The notes: generated from the sequence alone by a model not told the origin. 64,000 nt of DNA from Myxococcus fulvus (GCF_900111765.1 NZ_FOIB01000004.1:682001-746000), one strand, 5' to 3'; shown: positions 8,523 through 18,532, counted from the first letter of the stretch. Translations and numbers: made by a program.

Positions 8523-8782
8523 GAGGACTCCTCCTGGGTGAAGGAGCGTCTCGACGAGGCGCGGGGCCGTGCATCGCTCCACGGCGACCAGACGATGAGC
8601 ACGACGAGCCACAGCACCACGAGCAGCGGCATCAGCGTCAACGCGAGGCGCCCCAGGAAGTGCTCGTTGTAGATGCCCGCCTCGACCCTCGGTCGACAGG
8701 TGTCACAGGCCCAGGCCCCCGTCGCCAGCAGGCCCGTGGCCAGGACCCCCGCGGCCCTGCCCCATCCGGAGATTCGCTCCAT
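8519..8782 (-). CDS. Small membrane protein with CxxC motif, coupled to the DUF2243 gene
   Basis: This protein of about 87 aa is not one I recognise. From ATG 8782 it has a signal-like hydrophobic N-terminus ending at ACDTCRP (a CxxC, not a haem-binding CxxCH) and a second membrane helix (LTLMPLLVVLWLVVLIVW), then a basic tail. Its stop overlaps the start of the DUF2243 gene. ATG at 8812 is also possible, and neither start has a strong ribosome binding site. The Cys pair placed on the outer face of the membrane would fit a small metal or redox role next to DUF2243, but that is inference. Confidence 0.65.
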   Translation of the reverse strand: MERISGWGRAAGVLATGLLATGAWACDTCRPRVEAGIYNEHFLGRLALTLMPLLVVLWLVVLIVWSPWSDARPRASSRRSFTQEESS

Positions 8783-9005
8783 GTCCCGCAAGCTGGGGAC
8801 GCGCGGCGCCATCCCCCAGCCGAGTCAGGATGGCCGGCCGCTCGGTGGGCTCCGAGCTGGGATGGGCCTCCGCGCGCTCCCTCCGAAAGAGGGCGACGCT
8901 CCCTCGCCCGTCGGACGGCGTGGCAGGCCAGCCCCCCTTCGCCTCGTGGAGGAGGCGCGCGCTTCGCCAAGGGGGCGAAGCACGCGCCCTCACCCCACGG
9001 TCCAC

Positions 9006-11120
9006 CTACCCGTGGGCCCGGGTCTCCTCCGTAGGAGAAGGCTCGGGCGGCGGCACCGAGGGAGGCGCGCCCAGGAGCAGCGCCTTCGCCGCGTCCACCG
9101 CCTCGCTCGTCCCCGTCAGCGCGAGCACGTCGCCCACCTGCAGCACCTCCTGCGCGGTGGGGACGGACAGGCTCTGCTCGCCGCGCTGGATGGCCAGCAC
9201 CGTCGCGCCCGTGAGGCCGCGCAGGTTCACCTGGGCCAGCGTCTTGCCCGCCCCGGGGCTCGACTCCTCCAGCCGCACGGAGGCCGGCGCGCCCAGGCCC
9301 GGCAACAGCCCCTGCACGTGGTCCAGCGCGTGCTCCTCCGCGCCCGGCTCCTTCGAGTGCGACTGCGCCGCCAGCGCCGCCACCAGCACCTGCGCTCCGG
9401 CGCGCACATGGCCGTGCAGGTTCGTCGCTCCGCGCCAGAAGGCGACGCCCAGCGCGCCCACCAGCACCAACAAGACGAGGGGGCCCGCCAACCCCTTCAA
9501 GAAGGGCTGCGTCACCACCACCACCGGGATGGCCACCAGCAGGACGATTCCCACCTGCAGCGTGACGAGCAGCACCCGACGCGGCGCCGCGGCCAGGTCC
9601 AGCTTGCCGTCCTTGCGCGCCGGCAGCGCCGCCTCCGACAGGATGGTGCCCAGCCGCCGCGCCATGCCGATGACGCCCAGCACGAACGGCACCGCCAGCA
9701 GCACCGCGCCGCCCAGGATGAGGTTCTTCGACAGGTCCTCGTCCACGCCCGTGCGCACCTCGACGAAGTGGGCCATGCGGTCCGCCATCAGCGCCGTGCC
9801 GATGACCAGGACGACCAGCAGCACCGCGTCCAGCACCAACAACCGGATGAGGCGCCGCACGCCCGCGCCCAGCGTCTCCCGACGCGGCGCCTGCCGCAGC
9901 CGCTCCACCCACGTGCCGTACAGCGTGACGAAGGTCTGCAGGGGCTTGGGCAGCTTGCGGTCCACCCACGACGCCACCGGCCCGGAGGCCTTGATGAGCA
10001 GGGGCGTGGTGAGCGTGGTGATGGCCGACACGGCCACCGCCACCGGGTAGATGAACGAGCCGGTCGCCTTCAAGGACAGGCCCAGCGCGGCGATGATGAA
10101 GGAGAACTCGCCAATCTGCGCCAGGCTCAGCCCCGCCTGCACCGACGTCCGCGTGCTGTTGCCCGTCAGGAACGCGCCCAGCGCCACGCTGACCAGCTTG
10201 CCGACGATGACCACCACGGTGAGCACGAGGATGGCCAGCCAGTGCTCCATGATGAGCGCGGGGCTGATGAGCATGCCCACCGACACGAAGAAGATGGCCG
10301 CGAACATGTCGCGCACCGGCTGCACCAGGTGCTCGACCAGCTTCTCCTCGCCCGACTCCGCCACCAGCGAGCCCGCGAGGAACGCGCCCAGCGCCACCGA
10401 GTAGCCGAACGACTGCGCCAGGAGCGCCACCGCGAAGCAGATGCCCACGCTCGCCACGAGCGTCGTCTCCGGCCGGTTCAGCTTGATGACCGCGCGCATG
10501 GCCCGCGGGATGATGAACAGGCCCACCGCCACCAGGCCCACCAGGAACGCCACCAGCTTGCCCGTGGTCAGCGTCAGGTCCTTCACGGACAGGCCCGCGC
10601 CCGTGGAGATGGCCGTCAGCGTGGCCATCAGCAGCACCGCGATGAGGTCCTCGACGATGAGCACGCCCACCACCAGCTCCCGCAGCTTCCCGCGGATGCC
10701 CTGCTCGTCGAACACCTTGGCGATGATGGTGGTACTGGACACGGCGATGATGGCGCCGGTGAAGATGCTCTCCAGCGTCGTCCAGCCGAAGGCGCGCCCC
10801 ACCACGAAGCCCAGCCACACCATGATGCTGCACTGGATGACGGCCGTGATGCCGGCGGTGAACCCCACCGAGAACAGCTTGCGCAGGCTGAACTCCAGCC
10901 CGAGCGAGAACATCAGCAGGATGACGCCCAGCTCCGACAGCGTCGTCACCACCTCCTGGTTGGCGACGAGCGGAATCGGCAGGTAGGGGCCCACCACGAG
11001 GCCCGCGAGGATGTAGCCGAGCACCACGGGCTGGCGCAGCTTCTGGAAGACCACCGTCGTCACCGCGGCGACGCACAGGACAATGGCAATGGCCTGGAGG
11101 ACCTCGTGGGCTCCGTGCAT
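9006..11120 (-). CDS. CPA2-family cation:proton antiporter with TrkA-C domain (KefB-like)
   Basis: This 704-aa inner-membrane Na+/H+ or K+/H+ antiporter of the CPA2 family has about twelve membrane helices in the first 400 residues, with family segments LGYILAGLVVGP, LGVILLMFSLGLEF and SVGMLISP. A second hydrophobic block follows, then a C-terminal TrkA-C regulatory domain (LAQVNLRGLTGATVLAIQRG, VLQVGDVLALTG). A GAGGTGA site precedes ATG 11120. No TrkA-N (Rossmann) domain is visible, unlike KefB/KefC of E. coli. It would serve in pH or potassium homeostasis. The gene is monocistronic. Confidence 0.88.
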   Translation of the reverse strand: MHGAHEVLQAIAIVLCVAAVTTVVFQKLRQPVVLGYILAGLVVGPYLPIPLVANQEVVTTLSELGVILLMFSLGLEFSLRKLFSVGFTAGITAVIQCSIMVWLGFVVGRAFGWTTLESIFTGAIIAVSSTTIIAKVFDEQGIRGKLRELVVGVLIVEDLIAVLLMATLTAISTGAGLSVKDLTLTTGKLVAFLVGLVAVGLFIIPRAMRAVIKLNRPETTLVASVGICFAVALLAQSFGYSVALGAFLAGSLVAESGEEKLVEHLVQPVRDMFAAIFFVSVGMLISPALIMEHWLAILVLTVVVIVGKLVSVALGAFLTGNSTRTSVQAGLSLAQIGEFSFIIAALGLSLKATGSFIYPVAVAVSAITTLTTPLLIKASGPVASWVDRKLPKPLQTFVTLYGTWVERLRQAPRRETLGAGVRRLIRLLVLDAVLLVVLVIGTALMADRMAHFVEVRTGVDEDLSKNLILGGAVLLAVPFVLGVIGMARRLGTILSEAALPARKDGKLDLAAAPRRVLLVTLQVGIVLLVAIPVVVVTQPFLKGLAGPLVLLVLVGALGVAFWRGATNLHGHVRAGAQVLVAALAAQSHSKEPGAEEHALDHVQGLLPGLGAPASVRLEESSPGAGKTLAQVNLRGLTGATVLAIQRGEQSLSVPTAQEVLQVGDVLALTGTSEAVDAAKALLLGAPPSVPPPEPSPTEETRAHG

Positions 11121-11303
11121 CAGGTCACCTCAATCTGGAAGACTCGGATGGGACGCGCCCCAGCTTTCCGAGGACTCGGAAGACAAGGGCCATCCCTCGG
11201 GGATGAAAGGAAAAGACGACGTCACGCCGGGCTTTTTCGCCCGGACCACCGCGCAGGTCCACGCGCGACCCCGGCCCTTCGGAGGGCCAGCGTCGCGCAC
11301 GGG

Positions 11304-11780
11304 TCAGCCGAACTCGGGTGGTCCGCGCAGCGTCCGACTGGCGATGGAGGGACGGTCCGCGATTTCCCCGCTCGACGTGGGCGCCGCCGGGGCGCGACGT
11401 TCGCGCAAGGTGACGCGCGTGAAGGCGTGGTGACGCTCGCGGCCCCAGCGGTACAGGGCCAGCAGGTCCGGCTCCAACCCCGTGCGGGTCCGCACCGAGG
11501 AGGCCGCGGAGACGACGGGCCCCGCGCCCACGTGGAGGCCTGAGTCCCAGCCGCCCAGGTCCGTGATGTGGAACTGCGCGCCCCAGCGCCGCGAGGACTT
11601 CTTGGAGGACCTGGCGCCCTGGCGCACCGAGGTCACGCCGGAGTCGACGTAGAAGCCGCGCTCGGGGGCGCTTCGGGTGGGGCACTCGGCGTCCCCGGCG
11701 CGCAGGACGGTCGCCAGGACCAGGGCCATGCCCAGGGCCAGCAGCCCGGCCCGGACGAGCTCACTCCCGGAACCGGGCAT
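11304..11780 (-). CDS. Hypothetical exported protein
   Basis: This is a 158-aa protein I do not recognise. ATG at 11780 gives a signal peptide-like N-terminus (VRAGLLALGMALVLATVLRAGDA) and a mature part with GFYVDSGVTSVRQ, AQFHITDLGGWDSG and GVGAG-like segments that could be beta strands of a small envelope protein. The last 30 residues are basic and Pro/Ser-rich. There is no clear ribosome binding site, and an upstream ATG at 11834 is possible. The opposite strand is also open here, so the call rests on the signal peptide. Confidence 0.5.
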   Translation of the reverse strand: MPGSGSELVRAGLLALGMALVLATVLRAGDAECPTRSAPERGFYVDSGVTSVRQGARSSKKSSRRWGAQFHITDLGGWDSGLHVGAGPVVSAASSVRTRTGLEPDLLALYRWGRERHHAFTRVTLRERRAPAAPTSSGEIADRPSIASRTLRGPPEFG

Positions 11781-12428
11781 TCGTGATGTCGGGCCGGGGG
11801 AGCGCATCGCTCGTTCAGGTACTACGCCGGACATGGCCCCGTAAAGCGCGGGTTATCCCCAGCCCGCCAGTCCGCTGGGCCCCACCGCGCGGACGAGGCG
11901 GCGAGCCCGTGGAGCGCCGTGCTCGCTCGCCGCTCCACGCATGCTTCGCGGGCCCGTCCCGGGGGTCGGGGGACGCCCATGGCGGGACACGACGGGCGTC
12001 CGCGCGCGAGCGTGTCCACTCGGGTCGGGCCGGATGCGCGTGCAGGTTGAGGGACGTGGCGCCTTCATGGGGTTTGAGGGTGACGCGGTTTTCGGGTCCG
12101 AGGCTCTCGGCGGTGTGGCCTCGGGCCGGCTTGGGGGGTCCATGGGGTAACGGCCTTGGGCCCGGAGTTCCCGCGAGATTCGCGGCGGCGCGCTCGTGCG
12201 CCCGTGGATCTCCACGCGCCCTGACGCGAGGTGACGACACCCCGTTCCAGGCGGGTGCGTCACCGGCCTGTAGGCCCATGTCCTCCTCTCCACGAATGAG
12301 TCGACCGGGACGCAGCGCGAAGGCGCGCGTGGACGATGACAACGTCCGCCCGTGCACAGCGATGGCAGGCGTCGGTGCGGCGCGTGCGTGGGCGTGCCGC
12401 CGAGGGGGAGCATCCCTAGGTTGAGGGT
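11781..12428. other. Intergenic stretch without a recognisable gene
   Basis: Both strands are open over most of this 0.65 kb, but all translations are Arg/Pro/Gly/Ala-rich without a signal peptide, motif or good ribosome binding site, as expected for non-coding DNA of high GC content. I see no tRNA, hairpin terminator or repeat family here. A small RNA cannot be excluded. Confidence 0.5.
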
Positions 12429-12977
12429 GTGCTTTCACGATTCCTGCTCTACGGGTGCACGGGTTGGGTGCTGGAGGTCCTCTTCACGGGGGCGAACGCG
12501 GCCCTGCGGCGGGACAGGAGCGCCACGGCGCAGACCTATCTCTGGATGCACCCCATCTATGGGGGGACGGCGCTGGCGCTGGAGGAGGTCTCCGCGCGGC
12601 TCAAGCCCCTGCCCCGGCCGGTGAGGGCGTTGGCCTACACGGCCCTCATCTTCGGGGCGGAGTACGCCACGGGGTGGCTGCTGAAGAAGGTGCTCGGCCG
12701 CTGTCCCTGGGACTACACGCCGCACCGCTGGAGCGTGCACGGGCTCATCCGCCTGGACTACGCGCCCGCCTGGTACCTCACCGCGCTGCTGTTCGAGCCG
12801 GTCCGCGACGGGCTGCTCCATGTCACCAGCGATGCCCTGCGGCACACGCCCGAGTACCGGGAGGCCGAGGAGGCCGGGGTGGTGCCGGCCGGGTGCCTTC
12901 CCGAGGGCGAGGCGGAGCAGGCCGGTGTGGTGGCCACGCGCTTCGAGCGGGCCCAGGTGGTGGAAGTCTCCCCCTGA
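12429..12977 (+). CDS. CmpB-type putative ABC transporter permease (PF06541-like)
   Basis: This 182-aa membrane protein matches the family named putative ABC-transporter type IV/CmpB: GWVLEVLFTG near the N-terminus, HPIYGGTALALEE, then EYATGWLLKKVLGRCPWDY, which is the family signature. The function is not established in any organism I can name. The start is a GTG at 12429 with TTGAGGG very close upstream. About four membrane segments are followed by a 50-residue acidic tail. It lies in the same orientation as mreB, 185 bases ahead of it, but probably in a separate unit. Confidence 0.75.
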   Translation: MLSRFLLYGCTGWVLEVLFTGANAALRRDRSATAQTYLWMHPIYGGTALALEEVSARLKPLPRPVRALAYTALIFGAEYATGWLLKKVLGRCPWDYTPHRWSVHGLIRLDYAPAWYLTALLFEPVRDGLLHVTSDALRHTPEYREAEEAGVVPAGCLPEGEAEQAGVVATRFERAQVVEVSP

Positions 12978-13090
12978 GGCGGGGGTTCGTGGGGGGTGGC
13001 CCTTCCCCCGCCCGAGTCCGCTGGTCGACTGCTCCCCAGGCGGTTGTGAAAGGGCTTCCGGCTTTTCTTCCTCCGTGCCGCGTCGCGTAG

Positions 13091-14197
<1,107 letters not shown>

Positions 14198-14221
14198 GCT
14201 TCGGCCCTGTCGTGAGCACCG

Positions 14222-14262
14222 CGGCGCCGTGCCTCCTGGAGGCCGGCGCCGTTCGTGTTTTT
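14222..14262 (+). terminator. Rho-independent terminator of mreB
   Basis: CGGCGCC (14222-14228) pairs with GGCGCCG (14245-14251), and inside it GCCTCC (14231-14236) pairs with GGAGGC (14238-14243). The compound stem is followed by TTCGTGTTTTT. It starts 24 bases after the mreB stop. It also lies just past the stop of the convergent immunity gene at 14267. Confidence 0.85.
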
Positions 14263-14266
14263 GGGG

Positions 14267-14836
14267 TCAGACCTCGGTGAATCTCACGCCGGTGACGTGG
14301 GCTCGCTCCAGGGCGAGCTTGAGGTCCTCGGAGACGATGAGGCCCAGGTCCCAGCCCCAGGTACGGAACACCTTGGCGTCGCCGACCTTCGACTTGTCGA
14401 TGCGCATGCCGATGACGGACCTGTACTCCCCCACCCGCTCGGGCTGACCGTCTTCGGGCTTCCAGTACAGGACCTCCTCGGAGGCCTCGTCGTCGATGCA
14501 GCGCAGGAGCTTCGTGGCCACCAGGATGAGGTACTGGTCAGGCAGCCCCTGGATTTCGACGGGGAAGAACTGCACCGCGTCAGGTGCCAGTTCCATGAAG
14601 AGCGTGACGGCGCGGACATGGACGACAGGCGCCATGCCAAGCCCCGCGGTGCTGAACTCCAGGTGCCGCCCGGGCTCATCGATGGGGATGCTCAAACGCC
14701 CTTGGGGTGGAAGCGCTCGCCCAGAACGGAAGACATATGGGTCCTCCAGTTCCACGCCACGCTCATCCAGCGGGTCTCCCAGGTCCCAGTTCCCGGACTC
14801 CATCACCTGCGCGAGCTTGAAGTAACGCTTGGGCAT
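14267..14836 (-). CDS. Imm11-like (DUF1629) immunity protein, copy 2
   Basis: This 189-aa cytoplasmic protein resembles the Imm11/DUF1629 immunity proteins encoded beside AHH nucleases in myxobacteria. It follows the toxin gene by 15 bases, with AGAGGG upstream of its ATG, so it is the third gene of the unit. Aligned by hand without gaps to the first immunity gene of this island, it is identical at 135 of 189 positions. Differences concentrate in residues 1-60 and 85-105, and the last 20 residues differ at only one position. It should bind and neutralise the adjacent nuclease domain, either in self-protection or as a second specificity. Confidence 0.8.
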   Translation of the reverse strand: MPKRYFKLAQVMESGNWDLGDPLDERGVELEDPYVFRSGRALPPQGRLSIPIDEPGRHLEFSTAGLGMAPVVHVRAVTLFMELAPDAVQFFPVEIQGLPDQYLILVATKLLRCIDDEASEEVLYWKPEDGQPERVGEYRSVIGMRIDKSKVGDAKVFRTWGWDLGLIVSEDLKLALERAHVTGVRFTEV

Positions 14837-14851
14837 ATCTGGCCCTCTACC

Positions 14852-16195
14852 TCACTTTCCTCGCGTCACCAGTTCATTGAGTCTCGTCCCCTTCGTCCTG
14901 ACTTCCATGGACAGGGCCTGGAGCTCGGTGGTCAGCGCCTTGCGACACGCCTCCACGGTGCGACAAGCCCTCGTCGCGCTATTGAGTCGCTCATAAATGG
15001 CTTCGTGGTACGGCCGTGGGTGAGGGCCTTTGTGGCCTCGCACCTCCACGATGTTCTCCGGATCCTTCAGCTTCATTCCCGCCTTCCGGAAGATTCTCCT
15101 GAACTGAGGGGTCCAAGGCCCACCCTGGACAGCGGAGATGCTGTTCTTGTCCGTGGCGATGTGATGACGATGCGGCTTGCTCGCACCATTTCTCTGGCCA
15201 GCCATCGCCAGTGCATTGGGTGCGAGCGCGATGGTGAATCCCTCGCCCGACACCGCGACTGAACGCACCGCCCCCACGGCCGCGAACTGAAAACCCGCCT
15301 GAGACTCGACCGCCAACGCGGCCTGTGCGGAGCCCGGCAACCGTGCTGACTTCGCCGCCAGCCCCGCCGTACTGCCGATAGCGGCGGTGGCCAACATCAC
15401 GAAGATGCGTGCCGCGTTCTCACCCAGCACCGCACCAAATGCGGAGCCTGCTTCGTCGAGTTGCTCAAAGGTGGTGGCACGGTCCACGTCCCTGACGAGC
15501 ACGCACCATCCACCGATGATGCCCAACACCGTGTCGACGCCCAGGTAGGCGATGGCTGTCGCCGTCAGCAGCGTCGCCAGCCCCTTCGACACGGGCTCGG
15601 GCAAAGCCCACAAGAGCATGTACATCGTCACTGAGGCCATCACCACCGAGAGGACTTGCCGGGGGTTGGTCATGTCATCCAGCGCCTCGGCTGACTCGTC
15701 CCAGACCGAGCCCATGGCGATGGCCATCGCCAGCACGTACTTGCCATCACTGCCGAGCAGGGGACCTTCCTCCAGCAGACTCAGACAATCGCCCGGCGTG
15801 CCCTTGTTCCGACACCATCGGCCATAGGCCTGGGTCATCTCCTCGTCCGCATAGGCCTCCAACAGGTGGGGCCCCTCACCCGAGGGCACGTCTCTGGCCG
15901 AGAGACGGTGCGTCCGGTGCTCATAGAGGTACAACCCACTGCGGGACGGAAGCCCGAACAGCTCACGGGCCTGATGCATCGGGTTGTTCGAAGGAACGAC
16001 ATCACGCGACAGGGACTTCATCGCGTCCTCGAACTCGTCATCCTCGAGTCGGGCCTCGACCAGCTCCGCGCCCTCTTCCTCATGTGGCGTCAGGGTGAAG
16101 ACCTCGCTCCCTGTGTCGAGGCGAACGACCCGGGACGAGGAGCACCCCACTCCCACCAACAGCATGAGCAGCGCAACGTACCAACGTGGCGACAT
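14852..16195 (-). CDS. Lipoprotein toxin with C-terminal AHH/HNH-type nuclease domain
   Basis: This 447-aa protein has a lipoprotein signal (LLVGVGC, acylated Cys18), an acidic Glu/Asp-rich stretch, and a central part with hydrophobic and Gly/Ala-rich segments (about residues 190-330). Its C-terminal AHH-like domain contains H342-R-H344-H345, WTPQFRRIFRKAGMKL, ENIVEVRGHKGPHPRPYH and YERL, which fits a HNH/EndoVII-fold DNase. In AHH proteins the paired His residues are catalytic. GGAGGG precedes ATG 16195. It is sandwiched between two Imm11-like genes on the same strand. Lipoproteins with polymorphic C-terminal toxins are moved between kin by outer membrane exchange in Myxococcus (the SitA toxins); by analogy this may be an intercellular toxin. 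Its codons look less GC-biased than those of neighbouring genes. Confidence 0.82.
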   Translation of the reverse strand: MSPRWYVALLMLLVGVGCSSSRVVRLDTGSEVFTLTPHEEEGAELVEARLEDDEFEDAMKSLSRDVVPSNNPMHQARELFGLPSRSGLYLYEHRTHRLSARDVPSGEGPHLLEAYADEEMTQAYGRWCRNKGTPGDCLSLLEEGPLLGSDGKYVLAMAIAMGSVWDESAEALDDMTNPRQVLSVVMASVTMYMLLWALPEPVSKGLATLLTATAIAYLGVDTVLGIIGGWCVLVRDVDRATTFEQLDEAGSAFGAVLGENAARIFVMLATAAIGSTAGLAAKSARLPGSAQAALAVESQAGFQFAAVGAVRSVAVSGEGFTIALAPNALAMAGQRNGASKPHRHHIATDKNSISAVQGGPWTPQFRRIFRKAGMKLKDPENIVEVRGHKGPHPRPYHEAIYERLNSATRACRTVEACRKALTTELQALSMEVRTKGTRLNELVTRGK

Positions 16196-16278
16196 GGGCC
16201 CTCCGTGTCAGAGCCCGAACCATGCCTCGCGCCCCTGACACGGCCAGGGAAGACCCGCGCCGTTCGTGTTTCTGGGGG

Positions 16279-16848
16279 TCAGACCTCGGTGAACCTCACG
16301 CCTGTCACTTGGGCGCGCTCCAGCGCGAGCTTGAGGTCCTCGGAGACGATGAGGGCGACAGCCCAGCCCTGCGTCCGGAACACCTGCGCGTCGCCCACCT
16401 TCGAGGCGTCGATGCGCATCCCACTGACAGATCTGTAGTCACCAACCCGCTCGGGCTGGCCATGCTCGGGCATCCAATACCGCACCTCGGTGGACGCCTT
16501 GTCATCGATGCAGCGCAGGAGCTTCGTGGCCACCAGGAGCTGGTACTGGTCCAGGTACCCCTTGATGGCGACAGGAAGAAGCTGAACGTCGTCGAGCGCC
16601 AGCTCCGCGAAGAGCGTTGCGACTCGCACATGCACCACGGGAGCGACCCCCAGGCCGGCGGTGCAGAAGTCCAGTCGGCGCCCAGGTGCGTCGATGGGAA
16701 CCGAAAGGCGCCCTGGGCTGGAAACAGGTCTTCCCGCCGCGAACACATAGGGGTCAGCCACCTCCTGACCGTGTTCGTCCTGCACATCGCCCAGGTCCCA
16801 ATTCCCCGCGCGCATCTCCTCCGTCAGTCTGAAGTAGCGATTCGACAT
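16279..16848 (-). CDS. Imm11-like (DUF1629) immunity protein, copy 1
   Basis: This 189-aa paralogue of the immunity protein downstream of the toxin has the same length and no gaps. It is the first gene of the three-gene unit; the toxin begins 83 bases after its stop. Conserved blocks include GNWDLGD, STAGLG-like DFCTAGLGVAPVVHVR, ATKLLRCIDD and VTGVRFTEV. ATG at 16848 has GAGGA about ten bases upstream; a longer reading to 16947 overlaps the divergent gene and has no similarity. Having an immunity gene in front of the toxin would ensure protection before the toxin is made. Confidence 0.8.
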   Translation of the reverse strand: MSNRYFRLTEEMRAGNWDLGDVQDEHGQEVADPYVFAAGRPVSSPGRLSVPIDAPGRRLDFCTAGLGVAPVVHVRVATLFAELALDDVQLLPVAIKGYLDQYQLLVATKLLRCIDDKASTEVRYWMPEHGQPERVGDYRSVSGMRIDASKVGDAQVFRTQGWAVALIVSEDLKLALERAQVTGVRFTEV

Positions 16849-16937
16849 CGTGGGCCATCCTCGCGACCTGCCTCCGAGCCGGCAAGGGAGCACGAGCGGG
16901 TTTGACACCCACACAGGCCCTGGATTGTGGTGCGCCC

Positions 16938-17705
16938 ATGAGCACATCCACGGTTCGTCACACGTTGTCGAAGGTCCTCGCCGCCACGCTGCTCGTGTCC
17001 TCTCCCGCGCTCGCGGACTGGGTCGGTGACCTGCGCGTGAAGAGCGCCCCCGCGCCCGGGCAGAAGACCGCGCCTCCTGAGACGAAGGGCAAGATGTACG
17101 GCCGCGCCGGCATGCTGCGCATGGACCTGTCCCCCGTCGAGGTCCCTGGCGGCATGTCCATCCTCTTCAACTGGGAGAAGCGCACCGGCTCCACCCTCTT
17201 CCACGAACGCAAGGCCGCCACCACTCGCAACCTCGACGACATGTCCGTGAAGATTCCCGGCGCCTGTTCCGGGAAGAACCAGGACTTCGACGCGTGCTTC
17301 AAGGAACAGGGCTTCAAGAAGGTCGGCACCCAGAAGGTCAACGGCCACCCGACCGTCATCTATGAAGGTGTCCCCCCCGGTGCCGAAGGCGCCGTCGAGC
17401 GTCAGAAGGTGTGGCGCCCCACCGACCTCCCCGAGGTCGCCTACGTGCGCAGCCAGACCTTCGATACCAAGGGCAAGCTCCAGGCCGAAATCGACGTCAC
17501 CAACATCAAGGTCGGCGAACAGCCCGCCTCCCTCTTCGCCATCCCCGCCGACTACGAGGAGCTCGACGCCCCCGGCCCCAACGACTCCGTCATGGGGACC
17601 TTCAAGCCCGAGGACTTCAAGGGCAAGTCGCCCGAGCAGATCCAGGAGATGATTCGTCAGCGCATGGCGGCCCCCCAAGGCGCCCCGCCCGCCAAGACGA
17701 AGTAG
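16938..17705 (+). CDS. DUF4412-type exported protein
   Basis: This 255-aa predicted periplasmic protein starts at ATG 16938, with a signal peptide cut after PALA (residues about 10-28). The mature part resembles DUF4412/outer-membrane lipoprotein-sorting-like proteins: GKMYGRAGMLRMDL, SILFNWEKRTGSTLFHERK, and a C-terminal domain with the beta-strand pattern KLQAEIDVTNIKVGEQP followed by SLFAIPADYEEL. Such proteins are thought to bind lipid or hydrophobic groups in a half-barrel. It is divergent from the toxin unit and stands alone. Confidence 0.7.
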   Translation: MSTSTVRHTLSKVLAATLLVSSPALADWVGDLRVKSAPAPGQKTAPPETKGKMYGRAGMLRMDLSPVEVPGGMSILFNWEKRTGSTLFHERKAATTRNLDDMSVKIPGACSGKNQDFDACFKEQGFKKVGTQKVNGHPTVIYEGVPPGAEGAVERQKVWRPTDLPEVAYVRSQTFDTKGKLQAEIDVTNIKVGEQPASLFAIPADYEELDAPGPNDSVMGTFKPEDFKGKSPEQIQEMIRQRMAAPQGAPPAKTK

Positions 17706-17711
17706 CCCGCC

Positions 17712-18485
17712 TCAGCTCGCGCGAGCCACCACGCCGCCGTCCCCCAACAACGCGGGACGGCGGTGCTTCGCGTACAGCGCGTCCCGCCACGCGAGCAGGT
17801 CCGGGAACGCCGCGGCCAGCGACTCGTGATGCCACACCTCACGCGTCCCCGGCCCCACCGACAACCACGCGTCATCCACGGGACGCACGAACTGGAGCAT
17901 CAGCCCTGCCGTGATGTCCGCGTACGTGAAGCCCTCCATCAAATAGGGGCGCCCGTTCAACTCCGCGCGAAGCCGCTCCAACGCGGGGACGGCCTTCTCC
18001 TGAAGCACCCGCTCGGGGTCCGCTACCGCGTGGTGCTTGCGCGAGATGAACCGCACCCCCAGTCGAGCGACCGGCGCGGACACCCCGCGAAGGAACCCAG
18101 GGATGTACGCGGGCAGGCTCTCCCGCTGCGCCCTCGGGTTCTCGAGCATCCGGCGCAACACGTTCGCCCGGGCGATGCCCAGCACCGCGTCGCTCACCAG
18201 CTCCCAGCGCTCGATGGTCTCCATCGCATCCGCGGGGAACAGCGGCGCACCGCGCCCCTGCGCCTCCGCCCTGCGCGCAATCGAGAACGAGCCCGTCGTC
18301 GCGCCCTCCGGCTCCACCAGCAACGGCACCGTGGGACGCGTGCCCTTCGGCGTGCGCCAACGCAACGCCAGCTCACCCGTCAGCGGCGTGTGCTCGCGGT
18401 AGCGGTAGTCGACACCGTGGTGGTCCAACGCCCAGAGGGCCTTCTCCGTCCAACCCGAGTACCGCAACCCATACAGAGTGCGCAT
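17712..18485 (-). CDS. Glutathione S-transferase family protein
   Basis: This 257-aa cytosolic protein has an N-terminal thioredoxin-like GST domain (LYGLRYSGWTEKALWALDHHGVDYRYRE; PTVPLLVEPEG with the cis-Pro) and an all-helical C-terminal domain (NGRPYLMEGFTYADITAGLMLQF, the N-capping box of GSTs). The likely catalytic Ser is in YSGWTEK. The substrate is unknown. It is convergent with the DUF4412 gene (six bases between stops) and divergent from the macro-domain gene. Confidence 0.82.
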   Translation of the reverse strand: MRTLYGLRYSGWTEKALWALDHHGVDYRYREHTPLTGELALRWRTPKGTRPTVPLLVEPEGATTGSFSIARRAEAQGRGAPLFPADAMETIERWELVSDAVLGIARANVLRRMLENPRAQRESLPAYIPGFLRGVSAPVARLGVRFISRKHHAVADPERVLQEKAVPALERLRAELNGRPYLMEGFTYADITAGLMLQFVRPVDDAWLSVGPGTREVWHHESLAAAFPDLLAWRDALYAKHRRPALLGDGGVVARAS

Positions 18486-18532
18486 AGGCCCCAGAACCTA
18501 CGCCGGACCTGGCCGGGATGTATAACCAGGAC

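Noticed and set aside
8519-8782. Reading CDTC in the small protein as a c-type haem site
   Set aside because: The motif lacks the His that follows the second Cys in CxxCH.
8638-11543. Two frames of more than 800 codons over the antiporter gene
   Set aside because: The antiporter frame has membrane helices and family motifs. The others are Arg/His/Gly-rich, lack motifs and cross gene borders.
11783-12438. Overlapping frames on both strands between 11.8 and 12.4 kb
   Set aside because: No motif, signal peptide or ribosome binding site; the composition is that of GC-rich non-coding DNA.
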